A DNA stretch of 30,042 nt from DATJSJ01 sp035504175 (GTDB lineage Bacteria; Pseudomonadota; Alphaproteobacteria; Acetobacterales; Acetobacteraceae): the NCBI GenBank assembly GCA_035504175.1, contig DATJSJ010000243.1, positions 1 through 30,042 of the forward strand, read 5' to 3'. Each line of letters begins with the position of its first letter. The first letter of the stretch is position 1. A program made the position numbers and the translations under genes. Shown piece after piece: positions 1-7,355 of this stretch. Under the pieces are notes generated by a model. The model searched no databases, had not been told where the DNA came from, and worked only from the letters and a program-made list of their open reading frames with translations.

Positions 1-186
1 ATCGCCGCGAACGCTGCGGCCGCCGGTTCGGTCGAGGCGGCGCGGCAGGCGTTCGTCGCCCGGCAGGCGATGGGCCGCCTCGGCACGCCCGAAGAGATCG
101 CTGCGCTCGCGGTGTATCTGGCCAGCGACGAGTCCCAGTTCGTCACCGGCCAGGCGCTGGTGATCGATGGTGGTCTGACGCTTTAG
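1..186 (+). CDS. SDR family oxidoreductase, C-terminal end (partial)
   Basis: This is the last 61 codons of a classical short-chain dehydrogenase/reductase that begins before the window. The tail carries the SDR C-terminal pattern: an R-x-G-x-P-E-E-I segment (GRLGTPEEIA), then A-x-Y-L-A-S-D, then F-V-T-G-Q and V-I-D-G-G before the stop at 184-186. The NAD(P)-binding and Ser-Tyr-Lys regions are off the left edge, so cofactor and substrate cannot be read. The next gene is a FAH-family hydrolase. SDR plus FAH pairs occur in non-phosphorylative deoxysugar-acid pathways, where the SDR makes a 2,4-diketo-3-deoxy acid and the FAH enzyme cleaves it. That pairing is an inference here. The stop is followed by a strong hairpin (190-240), so the downstream gene may be transcriptionally dampened. 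Confidence 0.9.
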   Translation: MAANAAAAGSVEAARQAFVARQAMGRLGTPEEIAALAVYLASDESQFVTGQALVIDGGLTL

Positions 187-189
187 GAT

Positions 190-240
190 TGAGGCGCGAT
201 TCAGACCTCCGGCGATCCCGCCTCCGGTCATCGCGCCTCA
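190..240 (+). repeat. R1 nested-hairpin repeat, copy 1
   Basis: Three nested stems are visible. The outer stem is TGAGGCGCGAT (190-200) with ATCGCGCCTCA (230-240), 11 perfect pairs. The middle stem is GACC (204-207) with GGTC (226-229). The inner stem is GGCG (211-214) with CGCC (219-222), closed by a 4-nt loop. The core recurs twice near 4640-4740 with the same three stems. It begins 3 bases after the SDR stop codon, so it may act as a terminator or 3' stabiliser, although no T-run follows. Orientation is the same relative to the downstream gene in all copies. Confidence 0.8.
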
Positions 241-251
241 GGAATGCAGGT

Positions 252-291
252 CCAGGACCGCAGGTCCTGGCGGGGTTTGGGGCGGAGCCCC
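252..291 (+). repeat. R2 twin-hairpin leader element, copy A
   Basis: Two consecutive hairpins with 3-nt loops: CCAGGACC-GCA-GGTCCTGG (252-270) and GGGGC-GGA-GCCCC (279-291). A pyrimidine-rich tract follows (about 293-313) and then the Shine-Dalgarno of the FAH gene. The same architecture, including the GGGGCGGAGCCCC hairpin and a CCTTTCTT-like tail, is found before the methyltransferase gene (26739-26784, minus orientation) and, without the tail, before the HDAC-like gene (18480-18523). An attenuator or terminator-like leader is the likeliest role. Confidence 0.7.
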
Positions 292-327
292 GACCTTCCT
301 TTCTTTTCTCTCCGGGAGGATTGTCTG

Positions 328-1173
328 ATGAAGCTGCTGCGCGTGGGCGAGCCTGGAGCGGAGAAGCCGGCCCTGCTCGATGCTGACGGCGTGGTCCGCG
401 ACCTCTCCGGCGTCGTGCGTGACTTCGACACCTCGGCGCTGTCGCCGGAAGGCCTGGCGCGCCTTTCCGCGCAGGATTGGCGGGCTTTGCCGAAGGTAGC
501 GGGATCGCCCCGGATCGGTGCGTGCGTGCCAAGGCCGACCAATTTCGTGTGCATCGGCCTGAACTACGCCGATCATGCGGCCGAGACCGGTGCTCCGATT
601 CCGAAGGAGCCGATCATCTTCCTGAAGTCGCTCAGCGCCTATTCCGGGCCGTTCGATGACGTGCGGATTCCGCGCGGGTCGAAGAAGACGGACTGGGAGG
701 TGGAGCTTGGCGTGGTGATCGGCACGGTCGCGCGTTCGGTGCCGGACAACGAGGCGATGGATCACATCGCCGGGTATTGCGTGATCAATGACGTCAGCGA
801 GCGGGAATTTCAGACTGAGCGTGGCGGCACCTGGGACAAGGGCAAGGGTTGCGACACGTTCGGGCCGACCGGGCCGTGGCTGGTGACGAAGGATGAGGTG
901 CGGGATCCGCAGAACCTGGCGATGTGGCTGGAGGTGGACGGTAAGCGGGTGCAGAACGGCAGCACGAAGACGATGATCTTCGGGGTGCGTAATCTCGTCA
1001 GCTATGTCAGCCATTTCATCACGCTGCATCCGGGCGACATCATCAGCACGGGGACGCCGCCCGGTGTCGGGATGGGGATGAAGCCGGAGCCGGTGTTCCT
1101 GCGTCCCGGGCAGGAGATGCGGCTGTCGATCGCGGGGCTCGGCGAGCAGCGGCAGCGGACGGTCGGCGCCTGA
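328..1173 (+). CDS. Fumarylacetoacetate hydrolase (FAH) family protein, possible 2,4-diketo-3-deoxy-acid hydrolase
   Basis: This 281-residue protein is a metal-dependent FAH-fold hydrolase acting on beta-diketo or oxo acids. The N-terminal ~70 residues form the small domain (MKLLRVG..EKPALLD). The catalytic domain opens with NFVCIGLNYADHA from residue 72. Metal ligands of the family are visible as E124 and E126 (TDWEVELG) and D155 (INDVSERE). The GTPPGVGMG loop near the C-terminus is also typical. The ATG at 328 is preceded by GGGAGGA at 314-320, so the longer in-frame extension upstream is not used. The closest named relatives I recall are 2,4-diketo-3-deoxy-L-rhamnonate/fuconate hydrolases (LRA6 type), and such proteins are often mislabelled ureidoglycolate lyase. 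The SDR immediately upstream supports the deoxysugar-acid reading, but the substrate is not proven. RraA-like gene 1277 follows on the same strand. Confidence 0.85.
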   Translation: MKLLRVGEPGAEKPALLDADGVVRDLSGVVRDFDTSALSPEGLARLSAQDWRALPKVAGSPRIGACVPRPTNFVCIGLNYADHAAETGAPIPKEPIIFLKSLSAYSGPFDDVRIPRGSKKTDWEVELGVVIGTVARSVPDNEAMDHIAGYCVINDVSEREFQTERGGTWDKGKGCDTFGPTGPWLVTKDEVRDPQNLAMWLEVDGKRVQNGSTKTMIFGVRNLVSYVSHFITLHPGDIISTGTPPGVGMGMKPEPVFLRPGQEMRLSIAGLGEQRQRTVGA

Positions 1174-1276
1174 GGCCGGCCGGGCATCGCGGGGCCCGAT
1201 CCGGGATCGCACGAACCCATGGTTCTCGGGCCATGATCCGCGCCTATGGCAATAGTGGTCCAAGGGGGGAGACAGA

Positions 1277-1966
1277 ATGATCCATGATCCGCCGCTGCTG
1301 CGCATCCGGCGCCGGTTTGCGCGGCCCGACCCGGCGCTGCTCGCCGCCTTTGCGGATGTGCCGACCGGGAATCTGGTCGATGCGATGGGCGGCCGCGGCT
1401 GTCTCGATTACCGCATCCGGGCGCTCGTGCCCGAGCGCGCGACGCTGTGCGGCACGGCGGTCACCTGCGAGGCCGGGCCGGCGGACAATCTGGCGCTGTT
1501 CGGCGCGCTGGATGTGGCCGGGCGCGGCGACGTGCTGGTCTGTGCCACGGACGGGTTCACCGCGACCTCGGTCACCGGCGACCTGCTCCTCGGCATGGCA
1601 CGCAACCGCGGCATCGCTGGGCTGGTGACGGACGGGCTGGTGCGCGACCTGGCGGGCATTCTGGCCGTCGGGCTGCCGGTGCATTGCGCCGGGCTCACTG
1701 CCAACTCGCCGGCGCGGAACGGGCCGGGCTCGGTCGGATTGCCGGTGGTCGTGGGCGGGGTTCGGGTCGCCTCGGGCGACATCATCGTTGCCGATCGCGA
1801 CGGGGTGGTGATCGTGCCGCTCGATCAGGCGGAGGCGGTGCAGGCGCGGCTCGTCGAAGTGCGGGCGGCGGAGACGGCGCTCGACAGCGCGGTGCGGGCG
1901 GGGCTCGAGATTCCGGAGTTCGTGCGCAGCATCCTGGCATCCGATCGGGTGGAAGAGATCGAGTAG
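1277..1966 (+). CDS. RraA-like / 4-hydroxy-4-methyl-2-oxoglutarate aldolase-type protein
   Basis: The 229-residue protein belongs to the RraA/HMG-aldolase family, class II pyruvate aldolases that split 4-hydroxy-4-methyl-2-oxoglutarate or decarboxylate oxaloacetate. The diagnostic region is present: a GDLLLGMARNRG phosphate/substrate loop, then VTDGLVRD carrying R123 and D124, the residues that bind pyruvate and the divalent metal in characterised HMG aldolases. Further C-terminal is the GDIIVADRDGVVIVP strand pair typical of the fold. The start at 1277 is preceded by a GGGGGGAGA stretch. About 100 bp separate it from the FAH-family gene, so the two probably share a transcript and supply pyruvate-forming steps. 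RNase E regulation (true RraA) is unlikely because the catalytic Arg/Asp are retained and the context is metabolic. Confidence 0.85.
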   Translation: MIHDPPLLRIRRRFARPDPALLAAFADVPTGNLVDAMGGRGCLDYRIRALVPERATLCGTAVTCEAGPADNLALFGALDVAGRGDVLVCATDGFTATSVTGDLLLGMARNRGIAGLVTDGLVRDLAGILAVGLPVHCAGLTANSPARNGPGSVGLPVVVGGVRVASGDIIVADRDGVVIVPLDQAEAVQARLVEVRAAETALDSAVRAGLEIPEFVRSILASDRVEEIE

Positions 1967-2017
1967 GATCGGCCGACTGGCTGGCATCGCCGCATCATCG
2001 CGGCGCGCGGAGGCCCG

Positions 2018-3595
2018 ATGATCGCGACCGCTTGCTTGCCGCTCCCGCTCTGGCCGACTGGTCGGGATCGGGTGCGCGGACGCGGGATGGCGGCCTGGCT
2101 GGCGCAGCCGGGCGGGCAGCTCGCGGGGCTGATCCTGGCGGGGCTGGCACTGCGGCTGGTAGTAGCCTGGCTGCTCGGGCTCGGGGTCGACGAGAGCTAC
2201 ATGGTTGCCGCCGGCCGCCACCTGCAGCTCAGCTATTTCGATCATCCGCCGTTGTCCTGGTGGCTGGCCTGGGGCGCGGCGCGGCTGTTCGGCGGCGATG
2301 CGGCAATCGTGGTGCGGCTGCCGTTTATCCTGCTGTTCGCGCTCTCGACCGGGCTGATGTACGGGCTGACGGCGCGACTGTTCTCGCGACAGGCGGCGAT
2401 CTGGGCGGCGGTGGCGCTGAACCTCGCGCCGGTGTTCGGGGTCAGCACCGGCGGGTGGGTGCTGCCGGACGGGCCGCTGATCTGCGCGCTGCTCGGCTTC
2501 GCGCTCTGCCTGGTGCGCGCGCTCGGGCTCGATCGGCGCGCCGCAGCGCCGGGGTTCTGGCTCGGCGTCGGCGCCTGCGCCGGGCTGGCGCTGCTCTCGA
2601 AGTACTCGGCCATTCTCACCGGCGCGGGTGCGGCGCTGTTCCTGCTGAGCGGCCGGGCCGAGCGGCGATGGCTGCGCCAGCCGGGGCCGTGGGTGGCGGC
2701 GACGATCGCGCTGGTGCTGTTCGCACCGGTGATCGTCTGGAACGCGCAGCACGGCTGGGCATCCTTCGCGTTCCAGGGCGGACGGGCGGAGGGACTGCGG
2801 CTGCGGCCGCTGGCGCCGCTCGCCATCCTGGCCGGTGAATCGGTTTACCTGCTGCCCTGGATCTGGCTGCCGCTGATGCTGTGCCTGGTTGCGGCCTTCC
2901 GCCGCGGCGCGGCCGAGCCGGCCGGGCGGCTGCTCGCCTGGATGGCCGTGGTGCCGATCGCGACGTTCGCGCTCGTCGGGATCTGGTCACACGGGCGGGT
3001 GATGTATCACTGGGCCTCGCCCGGCTACCTGATGCTGTTCCCGCTGCTGGGGCGGATGATCGCGGAGCGGTTGCGCCGCGGCGGCCGGGCGGTCCGGGTC
3101 GGGATGGCGGCGACGGCGGTCTTGGTCTGCGCCGGCGTGCTGGTGGTCGGGACGGAGGTGCGCTGGAACTGGCTCGCCGGCACCGAGCCCGGAGCGCCGA
3201 GCCGGGATCCCGATCTGGAGGCGGTCGACTGGCGGTCGGTCGCGCAGGCACTGGCGGCGCGGGGATTGCTGCATCGCGACTTGGCCGTTGCCACGACCGA
3301 TTGGCACGATTCCGGCAAGCTCGACTACGCGTTGGGCGGCGGGGCGCCGGTCTTCTGCCTCGGCGACGACCCACGCGAGTATGGCATCATCCGCCCGGCG
3401 CAGCGCTTCGATGGCCGTGACGTCCTGATCGTCGCACCGCGCACGACGCTCGCTTCGGTCACGGCGCGGTTCGGCGGCTGGTTCCACGGCATCACGGCAC
3501 TGCCACCGGTGGAGTTGCTGCACAGCGGGCGGCTGGGCTTCATGGTGCCGGTGTTCCTCGGTCACCGGATGCAGGTGCCGAAGCCGGTCTCGTGA
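2018..3595 (+). CDS. Glycosyltransferase family 39 (ArnT/PMT-like) integral membrane protein
   Basis: This is a 525-residue polytopic membrane protein of the GT-C fold that transfers sugars from polyprenyl-phosphate donors. After a first membrane segment (about residues 30-52), the hallmark acidic motif DESYM appears with D58 and E59 in the first external loop, followed by FDHPPLSWW, the PMT_2/ArnT signature. Around ten more hydrophobic segments follow, then a soluble C-terminal part from about residue 380. The start at 2018 has GGAGG (2009-2013) only four bases upstream; an internal ATG at 2087 is an alternative. It begins 51 bp after the RraA-like gene, on the same strand. Acceptor (lipid A, lipid or protein) cannot be told from sequence, and no aminoarabinose genes are nearby, so the arnT symbol is not justified. 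Confidence 0.85.
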   Translation: MIATACLPLPLWPTGRDRVRGRGMAAWLAQPGGQLAGLILAGLALRLVVAWLLGLGVDESYMVAAGRHLQLSYFDHPPLSWWLAWGAARLFGGDAAIVVRLPFILLFALSTGLMYGLTARLFSRQAAIWAAVALNLAPVFGVSTGGWVLPDGPLICALLGFALCLVRALGLDRRAAAPGFWLGVGACAGLALLSKYSAILTGAGAALFLLSGRAERRWLRQPGPWVAATIALVLFAPVIVWNAQHGWASFAFQGGRAEGLRLRPLAPLAILAGESVYLLPWIWLPLMLCLVAAFRRGAAEPAGRLLAWMAVVPIATFALVGIWSHGRVMYHWASPGYLMLFPLLGRMIAERLRRGGRAVRVGMAATAVLVCAGVLVVGTEVRWNWLAGTEPGAPSRDPDLEAVDWRSVAQALAARGLLHRDLAVATTDWHDSGKLDYALGGGAPVFCLGDDPREYGIIRPAQRFDGRDVLIVAPRTTLASVTARFGGWFHGITALPPVELLHSGRLGFMVPVFLGHRMQVPKPVS

Positions 3596-3605
3596 GGTCG
3601 CCGGA

Positions 3606-3623
3606 CGGGCGTCGCCTCGCCCG
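3606..3623. terminator. Hairpin between convergent genes
   Basis: CGGGCG (3606-3611) pairs with CGCCCG (3618-3623) across a 6-nt loop, in the 46-bp gap between the convergent glycosyltransferase and aldo/keto reductase genes. There is no T-run on either strand, so a bidirectional terminator role is suggested by position only. Confidence 0.35.
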
Positions 3624-3641
3624 ACGGGGCGCGGCTCCGGT

Positions 3642-4619
3642 TCAGCTGTGCCCGACCACCGGGTGCGGCACGTAGGGCTCCTCCAGCGCGGCGATGTCCT
3701 CGGCCGAGAGCTTGACCTCCACCGACGCCACGGCGTCGGCGAGGTGGTGCGGCTTGGAGGCGCCGACGATCGGCGCCGTGACGCCGGGCTTGTGCAGCAG
3801 CCAGGCGAGCGCGACGCGGGCCGGCGGCACGCCGTGCGCGTCCGCGATGCGCGCGACCCGCTCGACGACGCGCTCATCGGCCTCCTGCGTCCGGTCGTAC
3901 ATCGACTTGCTGAACTCGTCGGTGCGTGAGCGCAGCGTGCCGGCCTGGCGGCTGCCGGCGAGCACGCCGCGCGCGAGCGGGCTCCATGGGATGAGGCCGA
4001 TGCCCTGGTCGTGGCAGAGCGGGATCATCTCCCGCTCCTCTTCGCGGTACAGCAGGTTGTAGTGGTTCTGCATGGTGACGAAGCGGGTCAGGCCGCTGGT
4101 GTCGGCGAGATGCAGATATTGCGCGAACTGCCAGGCCCACATCGAGGAGGCGCCGATATAGCGGACCTTGCCGGCGCGGACGACGTCATCGAGCGCCTGC
4201 AGCGTCTCCTCCATCGGCGTCGACGGATCGAAGCGGTGGATCTGGTAGAGGTCGACGTAATCGGTGCCGAGCCGGCGCAGGCTGTCGTCGATCGCGTGCA
4301 GGATGTGCTTGCGCGACAGGCCGCGCTGGTTCGGGCCGTCGCCCATCACGCCATGCACCTTGGTCGCGATCACCACCTGGTCGCGCGGCGGGCCGAAATC
4401 GCGCAGCGCGCGGCCGAGGATCTCCTCGCTGACGCCGCGGGAGTAGACATCGGCGGTGTCGAAGAAGGTGATGCCGCGCTCGAGCGCCTCGCGGATGAAG
4501 GGGCGGCTCGCTTCTTCCTCCAGCACCCAGTCGCGCCAGGCGCGACTGCCGTAGGTCATGCAGCCGAGGCAGATGCGCGAGACCTTCAGGCCGGTCGAGC
4601 CGAGATTGACGGTGTCCAT
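3642..4619 (-). CDS. Aldo/keto reductase
   Basis: A 325-residue NADPH-dependent (beta/alpha)8-barrel reductase. The AKR catalytic tetrad is complete: D54 and Y59 (FDTADVYS), K87 (IATKVHG) and H128 (YQIHRFD). The N-terminal MDTVNLGSTGLKVSRICLGCMTYG is the classic first strand of the AKR5/AKR11-12-like group, with full family length. The C-terminal cofactor region (VGASKPHHL) is intact. The start ATG at 4617-4619 is well placed, with an AGGAGT-type ribosome site just upstream on the minus strand. The leader contains two tandem R1 hairpin repeats (4640-4740). Nothing nearby indicates a particular carbonyl substrate, so it is a general oxidoreductase call. Confidence 0.92.
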   Translation of the reverse strand: MDTVNLGSTGLKVSRICLGCMTYGSRAWRDWVLEEEASRPFIREALERGITFFDTADVYSRGVSEEILGRALRDFGPPRDQVVIATKVHGVMGDGPNQRGLSRKHILHAIDDSLRRLGTDYVDLYQIHRFDPSTPMEETLQALDDVVRAGKVRYIGASSMWAWQFAQYLHLADTSGLTRFVTMQNHYNLLYREEEREMIPLCHDQGIGLIPWSPLARGVLAGSRQAGTLRSRTDEFSKSMYDRTQEADERVVERVARIADAHGVPPARVALAWLLHKPGVTAPIVGASKPHHLADAVASVEVKLSAEDIAALEEPYVPHPVVGHS

Positions 4620-4639
4620 GATGCGGAACTCCTGCGAGA

Positions 4640-4683
4640 GCGCGATGACCGGAGGCAGACTTGCCGAAGGTCTGAATCGCGCG
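4640..4683 (-). repeat. R1 nested-hairpin repeat, copy 2
   Basis: The outer stem is CGCGAT (4641-4646) with ATCGCG (4676-4681). The middle stem is GACC (4647-4650) with GGTC (4669-4672). The inner stem is GGCA (4654-4657) with TGCC (4662-4665). Compared with copies 1 and 3, the last inner pair is A-T instead of G-C, changed on both sides. It lies in the leader of the aldo/keto reductase, 57 bp from copy 3. Confidence 0.8.
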
Positions 4684-4696
4684 ACCAGACAAGCCC

Positions 4697-4740
4697 GCGC
4701 GATGACCGTTGGCGATTGCGCCGGAGGTCTGAATCGCGCG
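4697..4740 (-). repeat. R1 nested-hairpin repeat, copy 3
   Basis: The outer stem is GCGCGAT (4697-4703) with ATCGCGC (4733-4739). The middle stem is GACC (4704-4707) with GGTC (4726-4729). The inner stem is GGCG (4711-4714) with CGCC (4719-4722). It is in tandem with copy 2 and in the same orientation, upstream of the aldo/keto reductase and just beyond the 3' end of the lytic transglycosylase gene. Confidence 0.8.
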
Positions 4741-4794
4741 ACGAGATGAGCACGGGGCGGGGATGAGTTCGCGAAACGTCATCCCATCCCGCGC

Positions 4795-5661
4795 TCAGGA
4801 ATGCAGATGGTGCGCGCCGCAGCCCTTGGGCGGCGAGCGGAGATAGGGGCCGAGCACCTCGGCGATGCGGCAGGCGCTGGGGTGGTGGTGCGGCCAGCGC
4901 GTCGGCTGGCGGGCGAGGTTGAGCAGGGTGACGCCGCCGCCGCGCAGGCTGAGCAGCACGCGGCCGCGCGCCAGCGCCCGCATGTAGAGCGGCGCGATGC
5001 CGAAGGAGGGCGGCGGCAGCCCGGCTCCGACCGCGGCCACGCTCTCGCGATACATCGCGGCCAGTGCCGGCGTCTGGGAGTGGTAGTAGCCGATGGCGAG
5101 GTACCAGTTGCCGCCGGCCGGGCCGCTGCGCAGGTCGCGCAGGAAGCGGGCGGCGTAGGCGGCGTTGGCCTGCGGGTCGAACGCCTGATCCAGCGAGGCG
5201 AAGGCGTTCGGGTGCATCTGCAGATTGACCTGCATGCAGCCGACATCCATCAGCCGCACGCCGCGCGCGGCGGCGCCTTCCGCCCAGGCGACGGCGGCGG
5301 CCTTGCTGTCGAAGAACAGCCCCTGCCCGTCCGCGTCGATCGTCCAGGGCCAGGGCCCGAGTTTGCCGTGCGGCGGGATCGGCCGGCCGCTCTCGACCTT
5401 GCCCATGGTGAGCAGCAGGCCGGGCGGGGTGTGCTGGCGATGCTCGGCGGCGGCGATCGCGTGGGTGCAGAGATCGCTTTGCGTCGCTTCCCAGGACTCT
5501 GAGGGCTGCGCCGGCGCTGGGGCGGCGTGCGCGCCGCGGGCATGGGAAACGACCGGCGTCGCGCCAAGCAGCGCCAGCGCCAAGGCGGCGCCGCGCGCGG
5601 CGCGCCGGCACAGCCCCGGGCGGCCGGACGGCGGACGGGCGAGCCGGGCACGTGCGGGCAC
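4795..5661 (-). CDS. Exported lytic transglycosylase, SLT/lysozyme-like fold
   Basis: From the GTG at 5661 the product is 288 residues. Residues 19-47 form a signal peptide: arginine-rich start, then the hydrophobic AALALALLGATPVVSHA, with cleavage near residue 46. The mature part has the SLT family pattern: catalytic E90 in the GKVESGR segment, later DVGCMQVNLQMHP (the Q-V-N motif that binds the glycan), then AYAARFLRDL and a YYHSQT region. It would cleave peptidoglycan between MurNAc and GlcNAc in the periplasm. The open frame extends to an ATG at 5892, but that extension is arginine/proline-rich and lacks homology-like features. A TTGCAA...TAGTTC promoter-like pair on the minus strand (around 5740-5770) also argues for the later start. 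Start is uncertain; the function is well supported. The neighbouring genes do not indicate a secretion system. Confidence 0.8.
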   Translation of the reverse strand: MPARARLARPPSGRPGLCRRAARGAALALALLGATPVVSHARGAHAAPAPAQPSESWEATQSDLCTHAIAAAEHRQHTPPGLLLTMGKVESGRPIPPHGKLGPWPWTIDADGQGLFFDSKAAAVAWAEGAAARGVRLMDVGCMQVNLQMHPNAFASLDQAFDPQANAAYAARFLRDLRSGPAGGNWYLAIGYYHSQTPALAAMYRESVAAVGAGLPPPSFGIAPLYMRALARGRVLLSLRGGGVTLLNLARQPTRWPHHHPSACRIAEVLGPYLRSPPKGCGAHHLHS

Positions 5662-6017
5662 GAAGGCGGGAATGGCAGGCTCCGAAGTTGATCGGGGCGT
5701 CGGGCGGAGGGCCCGGCGGGACGGGGCGGACGCACCCAGAACTAGGGAACCGCGCCGACCGATTGCAACCTTTGATGCGGAGCAGGCCCGGCGGCCCGTT
5801 GTCGGGGCGCCGCCGACGCGCTGGCCCGTTTCTGCCCACGCACTGATCATTCGGCCCGGCGCGATGCAGTGCTCAGCCCACAATGGCGGCATATTAGGCT
5901 ACATTATGCTCCGGATTGAAATTTCCGATTGGGAATGTGCCGCGCCCGTGCCGCAGGTTTGCGCATGTCAGCGAAGGCCGCGCGTCAAGCGGCCGCCACC
6001 GGGTTCGGAGCATCAGA
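5662..6017 (+). promoter_or_regulatory. Divergent intergenic region upstream of ABC/molybdenum-hydroxylase operon
   Basis: This 356-bp gap separates the transglycosylase (-) from the binding-protein gene (+). Most is GC-rich with an open frame on the minus strand that I consider non-coding. Positions about 5890-5940 are noticeably A/T-rich (GCATATTAGGCTACATTATG, then TTGAAATTTCC) and are the most likely promoter and operator site for the 6018-13994 operon. A short imperfect dyad, TTCC-GATTG-GGAA, lies at about 5928-5940. No clean -35/-10 pair can be assigned. Confidence 0.35.
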
Positions 6018-7331
6018 ATGGACAGCAGCACGCCGCCCTCCCCGCGCCTCTCGCGTCGCGCACTTCTGAGAGGCGCCGCGGCCGGCGCCGGGGCGGCGGT
6101 CGGATCGGGCGCGATCACCGGCTTTCCGACGATCTGGGCGCAGGACCTCAAGACCATCACGCTGCGCCATATCGGCGTGTCCTATTCCGTCGTGCAGGCG
6201 ATCGGCGACCAGGCGTCGAAGGATCTCGGCTTCAAGGTCGAGATGCAGAATCTCGACACGTCGAGCGCCATCACCCGCTTCATCACCCAGCCGCAGAGCG
6301 TCGACATTCCGGACCTGGAAGGCTGGCAGACCAAGGTCGCGGTGGCGCGCGGCATCCTGCAGGGGATCGATCGCAAGAAGATCAAGCAGTTCGACAACAT
6401 GCTGCCGATCTTCACCAAGGGCGAGTACGAGGGCAAGAAAGTCTCCCGCCAGGGCATCTCGCCCTACGAGGTGATGTACACCGACAGCCACAACGCCCGG
6501 CACATCGTCGAGGGCGTGCATGACTGGGTGACCTTCCTGCCGCAGGTCTACAACGCAGACTCGATCGGCTACCGGCCGGACATCATCGGCCACCCGATCA
6601 CGCAGTGGAAGGAATTGCTGGACCCGAGCTTCAAGGGCCGCGCGGCGATCCTCGACGTGCCGAATATCGGCATCATGGACGCGGCGCTGGCGCTCGAGAG
6701 CCGCGGCGACATCGTCTACAAGAACAAGGGCAACATGACCCGCCATGAGATCGACGTCACGATCGACGCGCTGATCAAGGCGAAGAAGGCGGGGCAGTTC
6801 CGCGCCACCTGGACCACGTTCGAGCAGTCGGTCGAGCTGATGGCGGCCGGCGAGGTGGTGATCCAGTCGATGTGGTCGCCGGCGGTGACCGCGGTCCTGG
6901 CCAAGGGCATTCCCTGCATCTACGCGCCGGTGAACCTCCGCCCCGACGGCAAGGAAGGCTATCGCGGCTGGTGCAACGGCATGGGGCTGATGAAGCACCT
7001 GTCCGGCAAGAAGCTCGACGCCGCCTACGAGTACCTGAACTGGTACTATGAGGGCTGGCAGGGCGCGTTCGTCGCGCGGCACGGCTATTACAGCCCGGTG
7101 CCGAAGACCGCCGAGAAATACATGACGCCGAACGAATACGGCTACTGGTATCTCGGCAAGCCCGCGACCGACGTGATCAAGGACCCGTACGGCGCGCCGA
7201 TCGCCAAGCCGGGCGCGGTGCGCGACGGCGGTTCGTTCATCGAGCGCTTCACCAACATCTCCTGCTGGAACACGGTGATGGATCAGAACCAGTACATGAT
7301 CCAGCGCTGGAACGAGTTCAAATCGGCCTGA
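6018..7331 (+). CDS. ABC transporter substrate-binding protein, polyamine (PotD) type, Tat-exported
   Basis: 437 residues from the ATG at 6018, which has GGAG 7 bases upstream; the earlier in-frame ATG at 5916 is unsupported. The N-terminus has a twin-arginine signal, S12-R13-R14-A-L-L-R, followed by an alanine/glycine-rich hydrophobic stretch ending near WAQ at about residue 42. The mature protein is a PotD/PotF-like periplasmic binding protein: two-lobed with NIGIMDAALAL and MWSPAVTAV segments and the aromatic-rich C-terminal NWYYEGWQG and NQYMIQRWNEFK. It captures a small cationic or amine-like solute and delivers it to the permeases encoded next (7356, 8270). The gene order binding protein, permease, permease, ATPase is complete. 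The ligand may not be a polyamine, because the operon continues into a molybdenum hydroxylase. Confidence 0.88.
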   Translation: MDSSTPPSPRLSRRALLRGAAAGAGAAVGSGAITGFPTIWAQDLKTITLRHIGVSYSVVQAIGDQASKDLGFKVEMQNLDTSSAITRFITQPQSVDIPDLEGWQTKVAVARGILQGIDRKKIKQFDNMLPIFTKGEYEGKKVSRQGISPYEVMYTDSHNARHIVEGVHDWVTFLPQVYNADSIGYRPDIIGHPITQWKELLDPSFKGRAAILDVPNIGIMDAALALESRGDIVYKNKGNMTRHEIDVTIDALIKAKKAGQFRATWTTFEQSVELMAAGEVVIQSMWSPAVTAVLAKGIPCIYAPVNLRPDGKEGYRGWCNGMGLMKHLSGKKLDAAYEYLNWYYEGWQGAFVARHGYYSPVPKTAEKYMTPNEYGYWYLGKPATDVIKDPYGAPIAKPGAVRDGGSFIERFTNISCWNTVMDQNQYMIQRWNEFKSA

Positions 7332-7355
7332 GACGCGGCGCGAGGGGCGACCGGC

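Noticed and set aside
1244..2838. Long frames of 463 and 502 codons overlapping the RraA-like and glycosyltransferase genes
   Set aside because: Arg/Gly/Ala-rich shadow translations; the real genes have intact motifs and ribosome sites.
2018..3595. Naming the glycosyltransferase arnT
   Set aside because: The GT39/PMT_2 motifs are present but no aminoarabinose pathway genes are near, and the acceptor cannot be read from sequence.
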